From the NCBI GenBank assembly GCA_032718475.1, contig JAUCBJ010007042.1, positions 1 to 64,000 on the forward strand: DNA of 64,000 nucleotides. The letters are read 5' to 3'. This DNA comes from Nemertoderma westbladi (Eukaryota; Xenacoelomorpha; Nemertodermatida; Nemertodermatidae). The position numbers were made by a program, and so were the translations under genes. Numbering within the stretch: the stretch's first letter is position 1; each line of letters starts with the position of its first letter. Of the stretch, positions 54,849-64,000 are shown piece after piece. The notes beneath the pieces are model-generated. The model searched no databases and was not told the DNA's origin. It saw only the letters and a program-made list of their open reading frames with translations.

Positions 54849-55609
54849 TATGCCCGCGTATACACATATATATCCCAATAAGTGTTCCGTTACGCAAACC
54901 AATTACACTGTGGGTAATCAGTTAGATGTCGCCGAAGGACAGACTTCCCGAACCCCCCTTCCAGCTGCCTTCCAGCAGTTCAGGTTCGACTCTCTAGATC
55001 CCGTCTCTTCCTAACTATCCTCTAACCTATTCCCATGCATAGCGCAAAAACTTTGGAGATAAACTGGCCGTGACCAACTCACTTTTTGATGCCCAAACTA
55101 CTCCCATTACTCGTACTAAACTACAGTAGTTAGAAAGGACTATAGCCACAATACTCGACTATACCAAACCCACAGGTTTGATAATCGAACATCACACATC
55201 CTGCAAACTACTGAGTGGGGTCCATGTACGCCTCTGGTGCTACTAACCTTTAGCACCTTAGTTGCACTGTTGGCACCAATCTGTGGAAGTTGCTAAACTC
55301 AATTTACACTCCTACGTAATATAGCCGTCACCATGGTTTCTAAATGCTATTTTCCAGGCTTCACGACTTTTCAAATTACTGTTTATCTATAGACGAATTC
55401 TAAAACGCGTCTATACACAGCGTCTGGAATTGTCTTGGGTTCACTTTTCTAATTTTAAAATTTTCTAATTTTTCCAAAAATTTTTGAAAATAAAATTTTG
55501 TTTTGATACCCACCAGACAAAACTCAACGCAAATCACCACAACCCCGCTCCTATGCATTTCCTTGTATTTGCATACGAGGAATGCATACGAAGTGAGTTG
55601 CGTCCAACA
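54849..55609 (-). other. 3' region of the BEL/Pao element, candidate LTR
   Basis: Directly after the polyprotein stop, the - strand reads tgttggacgcaactc, and at 55289-55282 it reads cttccaca. These are TG..CA ends with weak inverted similarity bounding 328 bp. The next bases, gattggtgccaacagtg, look like a primer-binding site. An alternative polypurine tract (aaggggggttcgggaag, about 54960-54944) precedes tgtccttcgg. Neither boundary can be confirmed because the other LTR is outside the window. Confidence 0.3.
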
Positions 55610-58600
55610 CTAATTCTGTTTTGAGGCAGGAGACAAATTATAATCTCCCGTCTCGATACGTGTCTCCTCTAATAACACAATATCTTGGACCGGTCGGTCC
55701 AAGGTGTGTAAACCATTAGTTTTACACTTTTTTGGGTGCGGACACTTGCACCTAATTTTCACAGTGACTGTGCGCACTATGTTTTGCACGTCTGGGTGTG
55801 TGTGCAAGATCACTCCCGTCTCCCAATACTTTCTCTTGATAATCGGCTCGGTTATCAACACGTAATCTCCCCTTTGGAGACTCCGAACCGTCTTGTACCA
55901 CTTTGTTCTGGTGGATATGGTGGGAAGATAGTATTCCCGCCAATATTCCCAGAATGTGTACGCCACAAACTGTGTTACTTTCCAGCTTTTACGACTATAT
56001 AGGTCGGCACTAATGGGTTCTGATGCCGGCACAAGAAATGCTGGACTCTGCATTAGCAAATGATTCGGCGTTAATGCAACACCGTCTGGCAACATAGCTA
56101 TCGGCCTCGAGTTTAGGGTATGCTCGATTTCAATGAAAGCTGTGACCAGTTCGTCGTCGGTAAGTTGTTTGTTTACAGGCAACGTTTTGGCAATGGCCTG
56201 CTTCACAGAGCGAACTAAACGCTCCCAACTTCCTCCTCTCCAAGGACTTTCTGGAGTATTGAATCTCCACTCTACTCTTTGCGGCAAAAGTGCTGCAGAA
56301 ATTTCCTTATTCTGTGCTGCTTTATGAGCCGCGTTCAACTCGCTATTCCCTCCGACAAAGTTTGTACCCTTGTCAGAGTAGAACGCCTTTACTAGTCCTC
56401 TCCTGGCCATAAATCTCTTCAAGGCCAGGAGCAGAGATTTGGTCGACATGTCTGCCACACGCTCAATGTGTATGGCTCTACTCGCCATACATGTCAGTAG
56501 CAGACCCCATCGCTTGTGGGTCAGCCGTCCACTCTTTGCTTCAATCGGACCAAAACAATCCACCCCTGTGTTCGTAAAGGGTGGGTCATATGCCTGCACT
56601 CTCGCTTCCGGGAGTTCAGCCATCTCCTGTTCCAATACTCTGGCGTTCACTCTCTTGCAAACCAGACAGGCGTCGTACATAGTGCCTACTGCCCTGCTTG
56701 GCTGCAATAGAATGAATCGCTGTCTCGCTGCCGACAGACAGTGTAACTTTCCCGCGTGATGCAACCTCTTGTGTATATCCCATAGAATCGCTCTTTGCAA
56801 TTCTATTGGGTGACTAGGGATTATCACTGGGAACCGAAACTGTGAGTTTATGTCGACAGTCTGGATTCTCGATCTATGACAAATTAAACCCTTATGGATT
56901 AATGGACTCCATTTTCTAAGGGGTTTATAGAGAACTGGTCGTTGAGCCGATAATAGATGGAATTCTTTAGGGAAGGCACACATTTGATAATGTCTCAAAT
57001 GCCTTAATTCCGCTTGATCAATCTCATCCTCTGTCAGAGGTTGTTTCAATTTTCGAATTCGCTCACTATTGGTGCTCGTTCGTTCTCTCAAATGTTTCGA
57101 ATGTTTTAAACAAAGGTACGAAACGTATCGGCTTAACCACGCAGTTCTTTTACAAATTGTCAGCCAAGAGGCAGACGAATTTAGTAATTTGTCATAAATA
57201 CTGCATGACTCTAATGCCAGCGACGGTTGTCCGCTAATTAACGGAAGTTTCGAATCCAAACCCGCAGGTTTGGAAACCAAAGGATCCATTGTGTCGGTCA
57301 TTTTCTGTCCGTCACTTACCAACTGTGACTCCGGTTTAGTCTGTAAGGGCGGTTTTATGTCATAACTTACCCTTCCTGACCTAGTAGTCACGTAAGTCTG
57401 TTGGTCTGACAGGTCTCCGGGCCGCTCCAATGACTCTTCAGGCCGCTCCAATGACTTAAGTTTGGCTTTAGACTTTGACTTAGAGACTTTCTCCACCTTG
57501 ACTTCTGCATCTTCAGGCATCGGATTGGTCACTATCTTTAGTCGCTCTGGCCAATGTTCCTGTGTCCTCGTTAGAAAATCAGGTCCATGCAACCAAAACT
57601 CCTGCGACTCTTCCCGACAGAATTCCGCCGGCATTGCACCTCTTGAAGTTATGTCGGCCGGGTTCAACACTCCCGGACAATGTCTCCACTGTTCCTTCGT
57701 CGGAAAATCAACGATCTGAGCGCGTCTATTGGCCACAAATGTCTTTAGTGCAATATTGTCGGCCGCAATGTATACTAACACCAAGGATGCGTCCGTCCAA
57801 TAGAATAAGGTCAATGTCGTGTCTAACTCCTCAATTATTTGCTTACTTACCTCGACCGAAACTACAGCCGCCTGTAATTCTGCACGAGGGACAGTCATGT
57901 ATTTGACCGGCATTGTCTTTGATCTAGAAGTCACAAAGGCCGTCTCAAACTTGTCCTGACTTACCTCTCGGCGAAGGTAGGCTACCATACCAAAGCCGGT
58001 GTCACTTGCGTCACTGAATAAGTGGAGTTCGAGATCAGCTGGAAATACCAGCTGATTCGGAAAGTAGGATCGGGGTACATCTATATTTTTCAATAGATGC
58101 AACTCGGCTTCCCACTCCCTCCACTGTTTTGCATGTATAGGAGATATTGGTTCGTCCCACTCTAAGTCGGACAACCAAATTTTCCTCATGCACGCTCGTG
58201 CCTGTAATATAACCGGACTGATAAAGTTCATCGGGTCAAATAGTCTACTCAATGTCGATAAGCAAATCCTCTTAGTCAAAACTTTGTCTGGGCTACTGGG
58301 CTCAAATCTAACTCTTACCTGGAACTTATCTGAGTTCGGGTTCCAAGCGAGTCCCAGTACTCGCGCCATGGGGATTGGTTCTACCCCCAATTCTATGTCT
58401 CCGCTCCCGCGATCTTTTACCGGGAACGATTCTAATAGGGCCTCCGAATTAGTAGTGAACTTGGTCAGAGGAAAACCCCCTGTAGCCAAGCACTCTTGCA
58501 GGCCGTGAGCCACTTCTATGGCTTGTTCCGCCGTGTCCTTGGACACCAATCCGTCGTCCATATAGAAGTTTCTCAATATAGACTCGATTACTTCTACTGG

Positions 58601-61600
58601 ATACTTACCAATCTGGGCTGTTGCCGTTTTCTTTAGAACAAACAGCGTGCCGTTTGGACTATCGCGGGCGCCAAATATCCTAACGTACATCTGATATGTA
58701 ACCACTGGGCCGGATAAGTCTTCATTCTCATACCAGAGAAAGCGAAGGCTATCCTGGTCTGCCTTACAGGCTCTTACCTGGTGGAACATCGCCTCGATGT
58801 CACAAGTAAATGCGAATCGCCGCTGTCTAAAACGCAACAGTATTCCAATCAAATAGTTATTCAGGTTGGGACCATCCATCAACTCTGAATTCAGGGACAT
58901 ACCTCTATAGACTGCTGCGCAGTCGTTGACTACTCGGACTTTGTCTGGCTTGTCAGGGTGAGTCACATAGTGGTGTGGAAGGTAATAAGTCTGGTCTGTC
59001 ACTAAGTCAGGGTCCTCTACCTTCCCAGCAAATCCCTTGGCGAAATAGTTGTTGATCTGGGCGCAATACTTCTCCCTAATGTCCGGATTCTTCAACAACC
59101 GAGCCCTTACTCCGTTTAATCTTTTCAAGGCTAAGCTGTAGTTGTTCTCCAACTTAGGTGGTTGTCGACGCCACAACATTCCAACTTCAAAATGTCCAGT
59201 CGGTAGCAGACGTATGGTATCTTCCATCATCTCCAGCGACCGCTTCTCATCAGTAGACATGGCTAGGTCATATCCACCGGGTTCCATTGCGTCCCTATCC
59301 AGCCATTCGACGGTTCTGGCTCCTGTCTCGAGGTCCTGGCGTATCAATTCCTTCTGTAATTCCTCCTCACTGTATTGGAAAATGTCTAGGTCTCGATATT
59401 TAGCCACCTGACCCTCCACTATGTCTGTATAAGTCAAAACGTTAGTCAAATAGGTAGCGTGGGCCGCTGAACCAGACCCACGGGTCTGATAACAGTAGTC
59501 CTCGGGTTCACTATCTGTCCGGTCGTTGTGAAGTGGTTCCGACAACCTAACATTATCGGGAATCAACTCCTCGTCCGACTCGCTAAAGTCACTATAGTGG
59601 TCAATACAGGTTCTCCTAAACTCGTCTATGTCTGGTGGTTCTACTAACGGTGGTTGAATTATAGGCTGTAATTCATCGTATCTGTTCATTGGCTTGTCGC
59701 CACCTGTAAACTCATAAGACATGGGTACTCTTGTATACCAACCTAGTATGGTCCTATGGGCATGTGGTCCATTGACATGCGGCTCAGCTGGTTTCGTTTC
59801 CCATATCTGGTGTGCGATCAGCTGTTCTGCACCAATCAACATAGAAACATTCCTATAACCTACCTGGTGTCTGGGTATCCTGAGCTTGTCAAAATACTCC
59901 TGTGCTATGGGACTCATCGGCGGCACCTTACCTAACTGCCTGCCGAATCCCTTCATAGCTAGACACTTAAATCCGTCCAATGGCAAAGCTTTCCGTTCTT
60001 GTCGAGTGTGTTGGTCTCTCGGAAGTAGGGAATCAAGTTCTACCGAAATTCTGTGTCCCTTGAGGTCTCCTACCCCATGCATAGACTTCAACTCTATTTG
60101 GATCTCCTCTGCGTCCTGGAAGCTAGAAACAGCTCTCGCCACTTCTTCGTCGATATAAGATAATGTGGACGCAGTGTCCAACATCACATATATTCGCTTC
60201 GATCCCTTATCGCCAGTGAGTTTCACCGGAATCACGCTAAATATTTCCGACGTGGCCGATGATAAATACGTCCGCGCGCTGGTCGATGAACTATCCGCGG
60301 TGAAACCTTGGCAGGTCACTTCTCTTGCGCTCGACTCGCCATCTTCGTCCGACGAACCTGGTTGGTAACCATCGTCCTGGATGCCAGTATACGTATTCCT
60401 CCTTATCGATACGGGTTCTTTGCTCCCCTTCCTGTGAGGATTTCGCTGTAAGTAACGGTCCGTTGGGGTGTGGAAATCCGCATGTAGCAACTTGTGATGT
60501 AGTCTGCCGCATTCCATGCATCCGTCCTTGCTGTTCGGGCACTGCCGCCGTACATGGCCTGGCGCAAGACATGCCCAACAGGTGTCCAACGTCCGAACTT
60601 GAACTCTTCTCTGTTCCGAATTTAATTCTTTGAACCGTCTGCAACTATCTAACTTATGGTCGTCAGATCTTACCTCCTTTAGTAAACAGTATTGGCAACC
60701 TACAAATCCATCCGGCAACTCCTGTTGCTTTAACCTAGGTCTATCTAACCGCTCACCTGACCATACTCGCGAGTCTGATCTAAAGGCTGGGGTACTCGAA
60801 TTATATCTGTCTACTGAGTTATAAGTCACAGTGGTCCTGTCATCGTCAAAACTTACCATAGACTTACCGGTAACAGGTTTAGACTCCCTCATATTCTCCT
60901 CTGAGAAGTTTGATTTCATCTCTGCTACTGCGTCTGTGGCTATCATGTCATGAATATGCTGAAGTGTCAATACTTTACCTTGGCCCTCCAACTTATTCTC
61001 TAATTTGCGCCATTTCTGTCGGTAACGCATGTTTAGACGTCTTATTACGCTTTTCAAAACCTCGGCGTGATCACCATGATGAGGTAGATTCACCGTCCTC
61101 AAGATGTCCAATGCGTTCGAAATAGCGTTCGCTAAGTTCAACAGCTCTAACGGAGTTGTAATCCTTCCGCCCTTACCCAAGTCTTCTACTATCGACTGCG
61201 CCATCTTGGTTTTATTCCCGTAGATGTCACTAAGTGTCTTCATCGCTAACTCAAACGCTCTCTCGTTGCCGACGAAGTTGTCAGCAATGGCTCTAGGTTC
61301 TCGATGGAGCATCTGAAGCAAATAGTTGAACTTCTCGTTGGGAGTAAAGGTGCTGTTGGTTAGCTGCTCGTCGACATAGGTTTTAAAGGTCCTCCAGTGC
61401 TTATGGTTGCCCATAAACTTCTGGGGTTGTTGCGTCGGCAGTCCTTGCCTAGCAGCAAACTTACCTATGTCCCTAAGGGTTGCGTCGTTCCGGGTTAACA
61501 AATGGTTTAGTTCCGCAGGGTTGTTAAGTCTGGTCCTTTCCCGGTGGTTCCAACTTACCTGCTCCGCGTCCGTCCTTCTTTCCTTATAGTTTCGGGACTT

Positions 61601-64000
61601 CTGACGTCTCATGTCTTCCTCTTCATCGCTTGACTCAGTGTCAGTCCTTAGCGCTCGCGATGGTTTGCGCGCCGAGGCCCTGACCCAAGCATCCTGAATA
61701 AATCTTTCTGCCGAATTTTCGAAATTGGGATTATGGATATTCGGGACAGGCGTCCTTACCTGAGGTCTATGTGGTATAGTTTCCTCCGATATGCGTACTC
61801 GTTGACTAGGCTGGACTTTATCTAACTCAGGCCTGCTGGGATTAGAATTACTTCTTACCTGGGCTGCTTCCTTTAACCGTAGGTTGCTAAGCATGTCCGT
61901 TATAGGTTGGATGTGCGGCGATATAGCTTGCGCTAAACTAGCACTTAACTCATCCCTCGTAATAAATTCCTGGCTAGGGTTCTGTTGTATAGTCGGCTCT
62001 ATCTGAGTAATTCGTTGTCTCTCATATGATCCCTCTTCCGGTTTAACCCGGAAGTTCTCCGTCGAACTGGGTCGGCGCTCCGTCCGCGTATTCCAAACCC
62101 GCGGGTTCGGTTCGCCAAGTACTCGTCCCGTCGGAGTTTCTCTAAACTCTTCATTCTCTCGTTCGGTGTATAGTGGTGCGGTGTTCCGATGACGTAGATC
62201 CTGCGCGATAGGTGAAGCACTAATACCAACTGGCGTGCGATATGTAGAGAACGGTTTAGCGATCCGTGTACTCGTAATAGCTGGACCGGGTATAGGAATT
62301 CTGGTCGTCGTCGACTCGCGTATAGCCGGAGTTCTCGCTTCCTGTTCGGCCTTCTGCAGTGCGAACAGTTCTCGTAACTCTGTCCCTACACTCGCCCCAC
62401 ATTCTTCGATCATTCGCATCCCCTTCTCGGCGATTTCGTTCGCCTTCCTAGTCCGTTCTTCGCTCTCTAAACTTAATCTCGCACTTTCCAACTGCGCCAG
62501 TTTACGTTCTTCTTCTTCCCTCGCTCGTCTCGCTACGCTCTCTTCTTCCAGTCGCGCCTTTTCTTCATATAACATCTGTCGCTCCTTCTCGATCTCGAGT
62601 TCGCGTTCCTTGCGTTCGCGTTCAAGTTCGCGTTCTTTCTGTTCGCGTTCGAGTTGGAGTTCGCGTTTCTTCGCTTCCTGATCGCGTTCGAGTTGGAGTT
62701 CGCGTTTCTTCGCTTCCCGTTCGCGTTCAAGTTGGAGTTCGCGTTCTTTCTGTTCGCGTTTCAGTTGGAGTTCGCGTTCTTTTCGTTCGCGTTCCGCTTG
62801 CTCACGCTTACCTTTGTCTTCCAACTCCCGCAACTTTGCGTCTAACTTACGTGCGCGCTCCCGTTCCCGCTCAGCTTCCTTCCGTGCTTCCGATGCACGC
62901 AAAACTTCCGCCTGCTGTTCGTCTAGTCGGCGTCTTCTCTCCTCCGCCGAGTTGTGAGAAACAAGGGATCTAGCACATATAACTTTCCCTCGCGCGCGAC
63001 TAACCTGGGAATCGCCACTGTCTCTGGATGCGTCGTCGGGTGGAGTTAACGTCCTCTGTTGAATGTTCTCCGTCGTCGGTAGCACCTGGCCTGGTACCAC
63101 CACTCCATTCTGCATCAGCCAGCTAGTAACTTCCCTCTGATAACGGCGCTCTTCCTTATCTTGGATCTCTTCCCGCTCCACTAAGTCTCTTAAATCTGCG
63201 TCACTCACCTGAGTCGCCTGCGTTTGTGATGCCCATAGCAGCCAGTTCTCCGTCCTAACTCGTCGGAATCGCTCCGATAACTCGCGGTGCTCCAACAAGG
63301 CTGCTAAAACCCTGTCGTAAATCCTCGTCGCCACGTCGCTCGACTGAGACTCTACTGCCTTCTTCGCTAGGACTGCAAGCTCCTCCGTCTGCTTGAATAA
63401 CGCTGAGTTATATCCTCTTCTAATCTCTACTAACCCTTCCCGTCCGATGTTCGCTGAGTCGGCTAACATCTTCCTTACCTTGTCCGTCGTCCGAGTTATA
63501 TGTCCGGCGTGCGCGCGAAGTTTCTTCTTTATCGCGATATCAAGTTCTCTCTCGCTTACCTGACTCACACTCGGTGGACTTGAAGGATTATTTCGGGAAC
63601 TACGGGTACTCCTAACAGCCGTTGGGACCACGGCACTTACCATACCCACAGGTCTGGAAACCGGGCTCCGGGCTCTCGCTTCTGCTACACTACCCTCCCT
63701 ATCACTCACCTCTGTCCGGGTTGCTGTACAATCCTTCCTTACAGTAGCGGTAGGGGATCCTAATACTATTACCTGAGGTAGTTCTTCTTCCTCACTAGTC
63801 ACTGTCTCGTCCTCCTGTTCACTTACGTCAGCGTCGCTCGCTGCGTCGTCATAGTCGGCATTGTCGTCAACAGTAATATTTACGCTATCGTCAGTCGGCG
63901 GTCCAGCCGCCGTCTCATAGCTGTCCTCTAGTGCCTCTTTGTCTGAGACACTCATAGTCTTAATAATGTTTGCCTTCCGGCAAAAATCTCGCAAAAGTTC
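55282..64000 (-). mobile_element. BEL/Pao LTR retrotransposon (5' end outside window)
   Basis: A single long gag-pol frame with the order gag, zinc knuckle, aspartic protease, reverse transcriptase, RNase H, integrase defines the BEL/Pao superfamily. The frame is intact, so the copy is probably young. The right end of the element (5' LTR, primer site) is beyond 64000; the 3' LTR boundary is uncertain. Confidence 0.8.
55610..63955 (-). CDS. BEL/Pao gag-pol polyprotein
   Basis: The frame is 2,781 codons from ATG 63955 to TAG 55610 (open to the window edge, no earlier ATG seen). Residues 1-90 are very acidic. About 330-490 form a long Glu/Arg/Lys coiled coil of KERELQLERE repeats. About 835-1020 resemble the BEL gag domain (DUF1759 type). 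CCHC-like zinc knuckles lie near 1120-1160 (CWACLAPGHVRRQC). The protease motif LDTAS is near 1256, reverse transcriptase 1655-1840 with YMDD at about 1798, and RNase H 1975-2105 (FSDASD..TDAS). The HHCC zinc finger is near 2395-2435 and the DDE integrase has D about 2465, D about 2527, E about 2576. A DUF5641-like tail follows. All catalytic motifs appear intact. It would be processed into capsid and enzymes for copy-and-paste transposition. Its N-terminal extension is longer than usual for the superfamily. Confidence 0.93.
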   Translation of the reverse strand: MSVSDKEALEDSYETAAGPPTDDSVNITVDDNADYDDAASDADVSEQEDETVTSEEEELPQVIVLGSPTATVRKDCTATRTEVSDREGSVAEARARSPVSRPVGMVSAVVPTAVRSTRSSRNNPSSPPSVSQVSERELDIAIKKKLRAHAGHITRTTDKVRKMLADSANIGREGLVEIRRGYNSALFKQTEELAVLAKKAVESQSSDVATRIYDRVLAALLEHRELSERFRRVRTENWLLWASQTQATQVSDADLRDLVEREEIQDKEERRYQREVTSWLMQNGVVVPGQVLPTTENIQQRTLTPPDDASRDSGDSQVSRARGKVICARSLVSHNSAEERRRRLDEQQAEVLRASEARKEAERERERARKLDAKLRELEDKGKREQAERERKERELQLKREQKERELQLEREREAKKRELQLERDQEAKKRELQLEREQKERELERERKERELEIEKERQMLYEEKARLEEESVARRAREEEERKLAQLESARLSLESEERTRKANEIAEKGMRMIEECGASVGTELRELFALQKAEQEARTPAIRESTTTRIPIPGPAITSTRIAKPFSTYRTPVGISASPIAQDLRHRNTAPLYTERENEEFRETPTGRVLGEPNPRVWNTRTERRPSSTENFRVKPEEGSYERQRITQIEPTIQQNPSQEFITRDELSASLAQAISPHIQPITDMLSNLRLKEAAQVRSNSNPSRPELDKVQPSQRVRISEETIPHRPQVRTPVPNIHNPNFENSAERFIQDAWVRASARKPSRALRTDTESSDEEEDMRRQKSRNYKERRTDAEQVSWNHRERTRLNNPAELNHLLTRNDATLRDIGKFAARQGLPTQQPQKFMGNHKHWRTFKTYVDEQLTNSTFTPNEKFNYLLQMLHREPRAIADNFVGNERAFELAMKTLSDIYGNKTKMAQSIVEDLGKGGRITTPLELLNLANAISNALDILRTVNLPHHGDHAEVLKSVIRRLNMRYRQKWRKLENKLEGQGKVLTLQHIHDMIATDAVAEMKSNFSEENMRESKPVTGKSMVSFDDDRTTVTYNSVDRYNSSTPAFRSDSRVWSGERLDRPRLKQQELPDGFVGCQYCLLKEVRSDDHKLDSCRRFKELNSEQRRVQVRTLDTCWACLAPGHVRRQCPNSKDGCMECGRLHHKLLHADFHTPTDRYLQRNPHRKGSKEPVSIRRNTYTGIQDDGYQPGSSDEDGESSAREVTCQGFTADSSSTSARTYLSSATSEIFSVIPVKLTGDKGSKRIYVMLDTASTLSYIDEEVARAVSSFQDAEEIQIELKSMHGVGDLKGHRISVELDSLLPRDQHTRQERKALPLDGFKCLAMKGFGRQLGKVPPMSPIAQEYFDKLRIPRHQVGYRNVSMLIGAEQLIAHQIWETKPAEPHVNGPHAHRTILGWYTRVPMSYEFTGGDKPMNRYDELQPIIQPPLVEPPDIDEFRRTCIDHYSDFSESDEELIPDNVRLSEPLHNDRTDSEPEDYCYQTRGSGSAAHATYLTNVLTYTDIVEGQVAKYRDLDIFQYSEEELQKELIRQDLETGARTVEWLDRDAMEPGGYDLAMSTDEKRSLEMMEDTIRLLPTGHFEVGMLWRRQPPKLENNYSLALKRLNGVRARLLKNPDIREKYCAQINNYFAKGFAGKVEDPDLVTDQTYYLPHHYVTHPDKPDKVRVVNDCAAVYRGMSLNSELMDGPNLNNYLIGILLRFRQRRFAFTCDIEAMFHQVRACKADQDSLRFLWYENEDLSGPVVTYQMYVRIFGARDSPNGTLFVLKKTATAQIGKYPVEVIESILRNFYMDDGLVSKDTAEQAIEVAHGLQECLATGGFPLTKFTTNSEALLESFPVKDRGSGDIELGVEPIPMARVLGLAWNPNSDKFQVRVRFEPSSPDKVLTKRICLSTLSRLFDPMNFISPVILQARACMRKIWLSDLEWDEPISPIHAKQWREWEAELHLLKNIDVPRSYFPNQLVFPADLELHLFSDASDTGFGMVAYLRREVSQDKFETAFVTSRSKTMPVKYMTVPRAELQAAVVSVEVSKQIIEELDTTLTLFYWTDASLVLVYIAADNIALKTFVANRRAQIVDFPTKEQWRHCPGVLNPADITSRGAMPAEFCREESQEFWLHGPDFLTRTQEHWPERLKIVTNPMPEDAEVKVEKVSKSKSKAKLKSLERPEESLERPGDLSDQQTYVTTRSGRVSYDIKPPLQTKPESQLVSDGQKMTDTMDPLVSKPAGLDSKLPLISGQPSLALESCSIYDKLLNSSASWLTICKRTAWLSRYVSYLCLKHSKHLRERTSTNSERIRKLKQPLTEDEIDQAELRHLRHYQMCAFPKEFHLLSAQRPVLYKPLRKWSPLIHKGLICHRSRIQTVDINSQFRFPVIIPSHPIELQRAILWDIHKRLHHAGKLHCLSAARQRFILLQPSRAVGTMYDACLVCKRVNARVLEQEMAELPEARVQAYDPPFTNTGVDCFGPIEAKSGRLTHKRWGLLLTCMASRAIHIERVADMSTKSLLLALKRFMARRGLVKAFYSDKGTNFVGGNSELNAAHKAAQNKEISAALLPQRVEWRFNTPESPWRGGSWERLVRSVKQAIAKTLPVNKQLTDDELVTAFIEIEHTLNSRPIAMLPDGVALTPNHLLMQSPAFLVPASEPISADLYSRKSWKVTQFVAYTFWEYWREYYLPTISTRTKWYKTVRSLQRGDYVLITEPIIKRKYWETGVILHTHPDVQNIVRTVTVKIRCKCPHPKKCKTNGLHTLDRPVQDIVLLEETRIETGDYNLSPASKQN

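Noticed and set aside
60325-62681. Plus-strand frames of 100-148 codons over the retrotransposon
   Set aside because: They are shadows of the BEL/Pao polyprotein on the opposite strand, partly from its coiled-coil repeats.
63953-63994. Polyprotein start upstream of 63955
   Set aside because: The frame is open to the window edge, but the first triplet at 63994 is TTG and no ATG occurs before 63955; an upstream start outside the window cannot be excluded.

Overview
This window is metazoan (probably marine invertebrate) nuclear DNA. It has spliced genes with GT-AG introns, AT-rich intergenic sequence, a tRNA-derived SINE, a hAT-like non-autonomous element, a foldback element, a BEL/Pao LTR retrotransposon and more than 30 kb of minisatellite arrays. 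No species can be named from the sequence alone.

Layout, left to right. (1) 1-12.5 kb, + strand: the last six coding exons of a CCP110 (centriolar coiled-coil protein of 110 kDa) orthologue, 4546-12189. A 56-bp array precedes the first of these exons, and two 59-bp arrays lie in introns. (2) 12.8-19.1 kb: two intergenic arrays, one with 37/30-bp units and one with 50-bp units that is stop-free in all three forward frames. (3) 19565-22906: a 3.3-kb foldback-type element with terminal inverted repeats, inverted G-rich/C-rich minisatellite arms and a perfect 8-bp target-site duplication. (4) 23-29.6 kb: AT-rich sequence with palindrome clusters, a decayed Glu-rich reading frame on the - strand and a 22-bp array. 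(5) 29.7-35.2 kb, - strand: the last two exons of a GRAMD1/Aster sterol-transfer protein. The intron between them is filled by a minisatellite that was itself invaded by a hAT-like element. (6) 35.4-51.2 kb: a SINE and then a 15-kb array of 47-bp units with kilobase-scale internal duplications. (7) 51.2-64 kb, - strand: a 2,781-codon BEL/Pao gag-pol frame running to the window edge, with an unresolved 3' region that holds a 220-codon ORF of unknown function.

The most interesting pattern is that three arrays bordering exons are made of copies of the adjoining splice junction. The 56-bp array repeats the intron 3' end plus the start of a CCP110 exon. The first 59-bp array repeats the end of the next CCP110 exon plus its GTGAGT donor. 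The 80/81-bp array in GRAMD1 repeats the intron 3' end plus the start of the last exon. Introns here have grown by tandem amplification of exon edges, leaving tens to more than 80 decoy splice sites next to each real one. The 37-bp, 50-bp and 22-bp arrays also carry splice-like motifs in every unit, so the process may be general in this genome. The two host genes are convergent, with 3' ends facing each other across about 17 kb.
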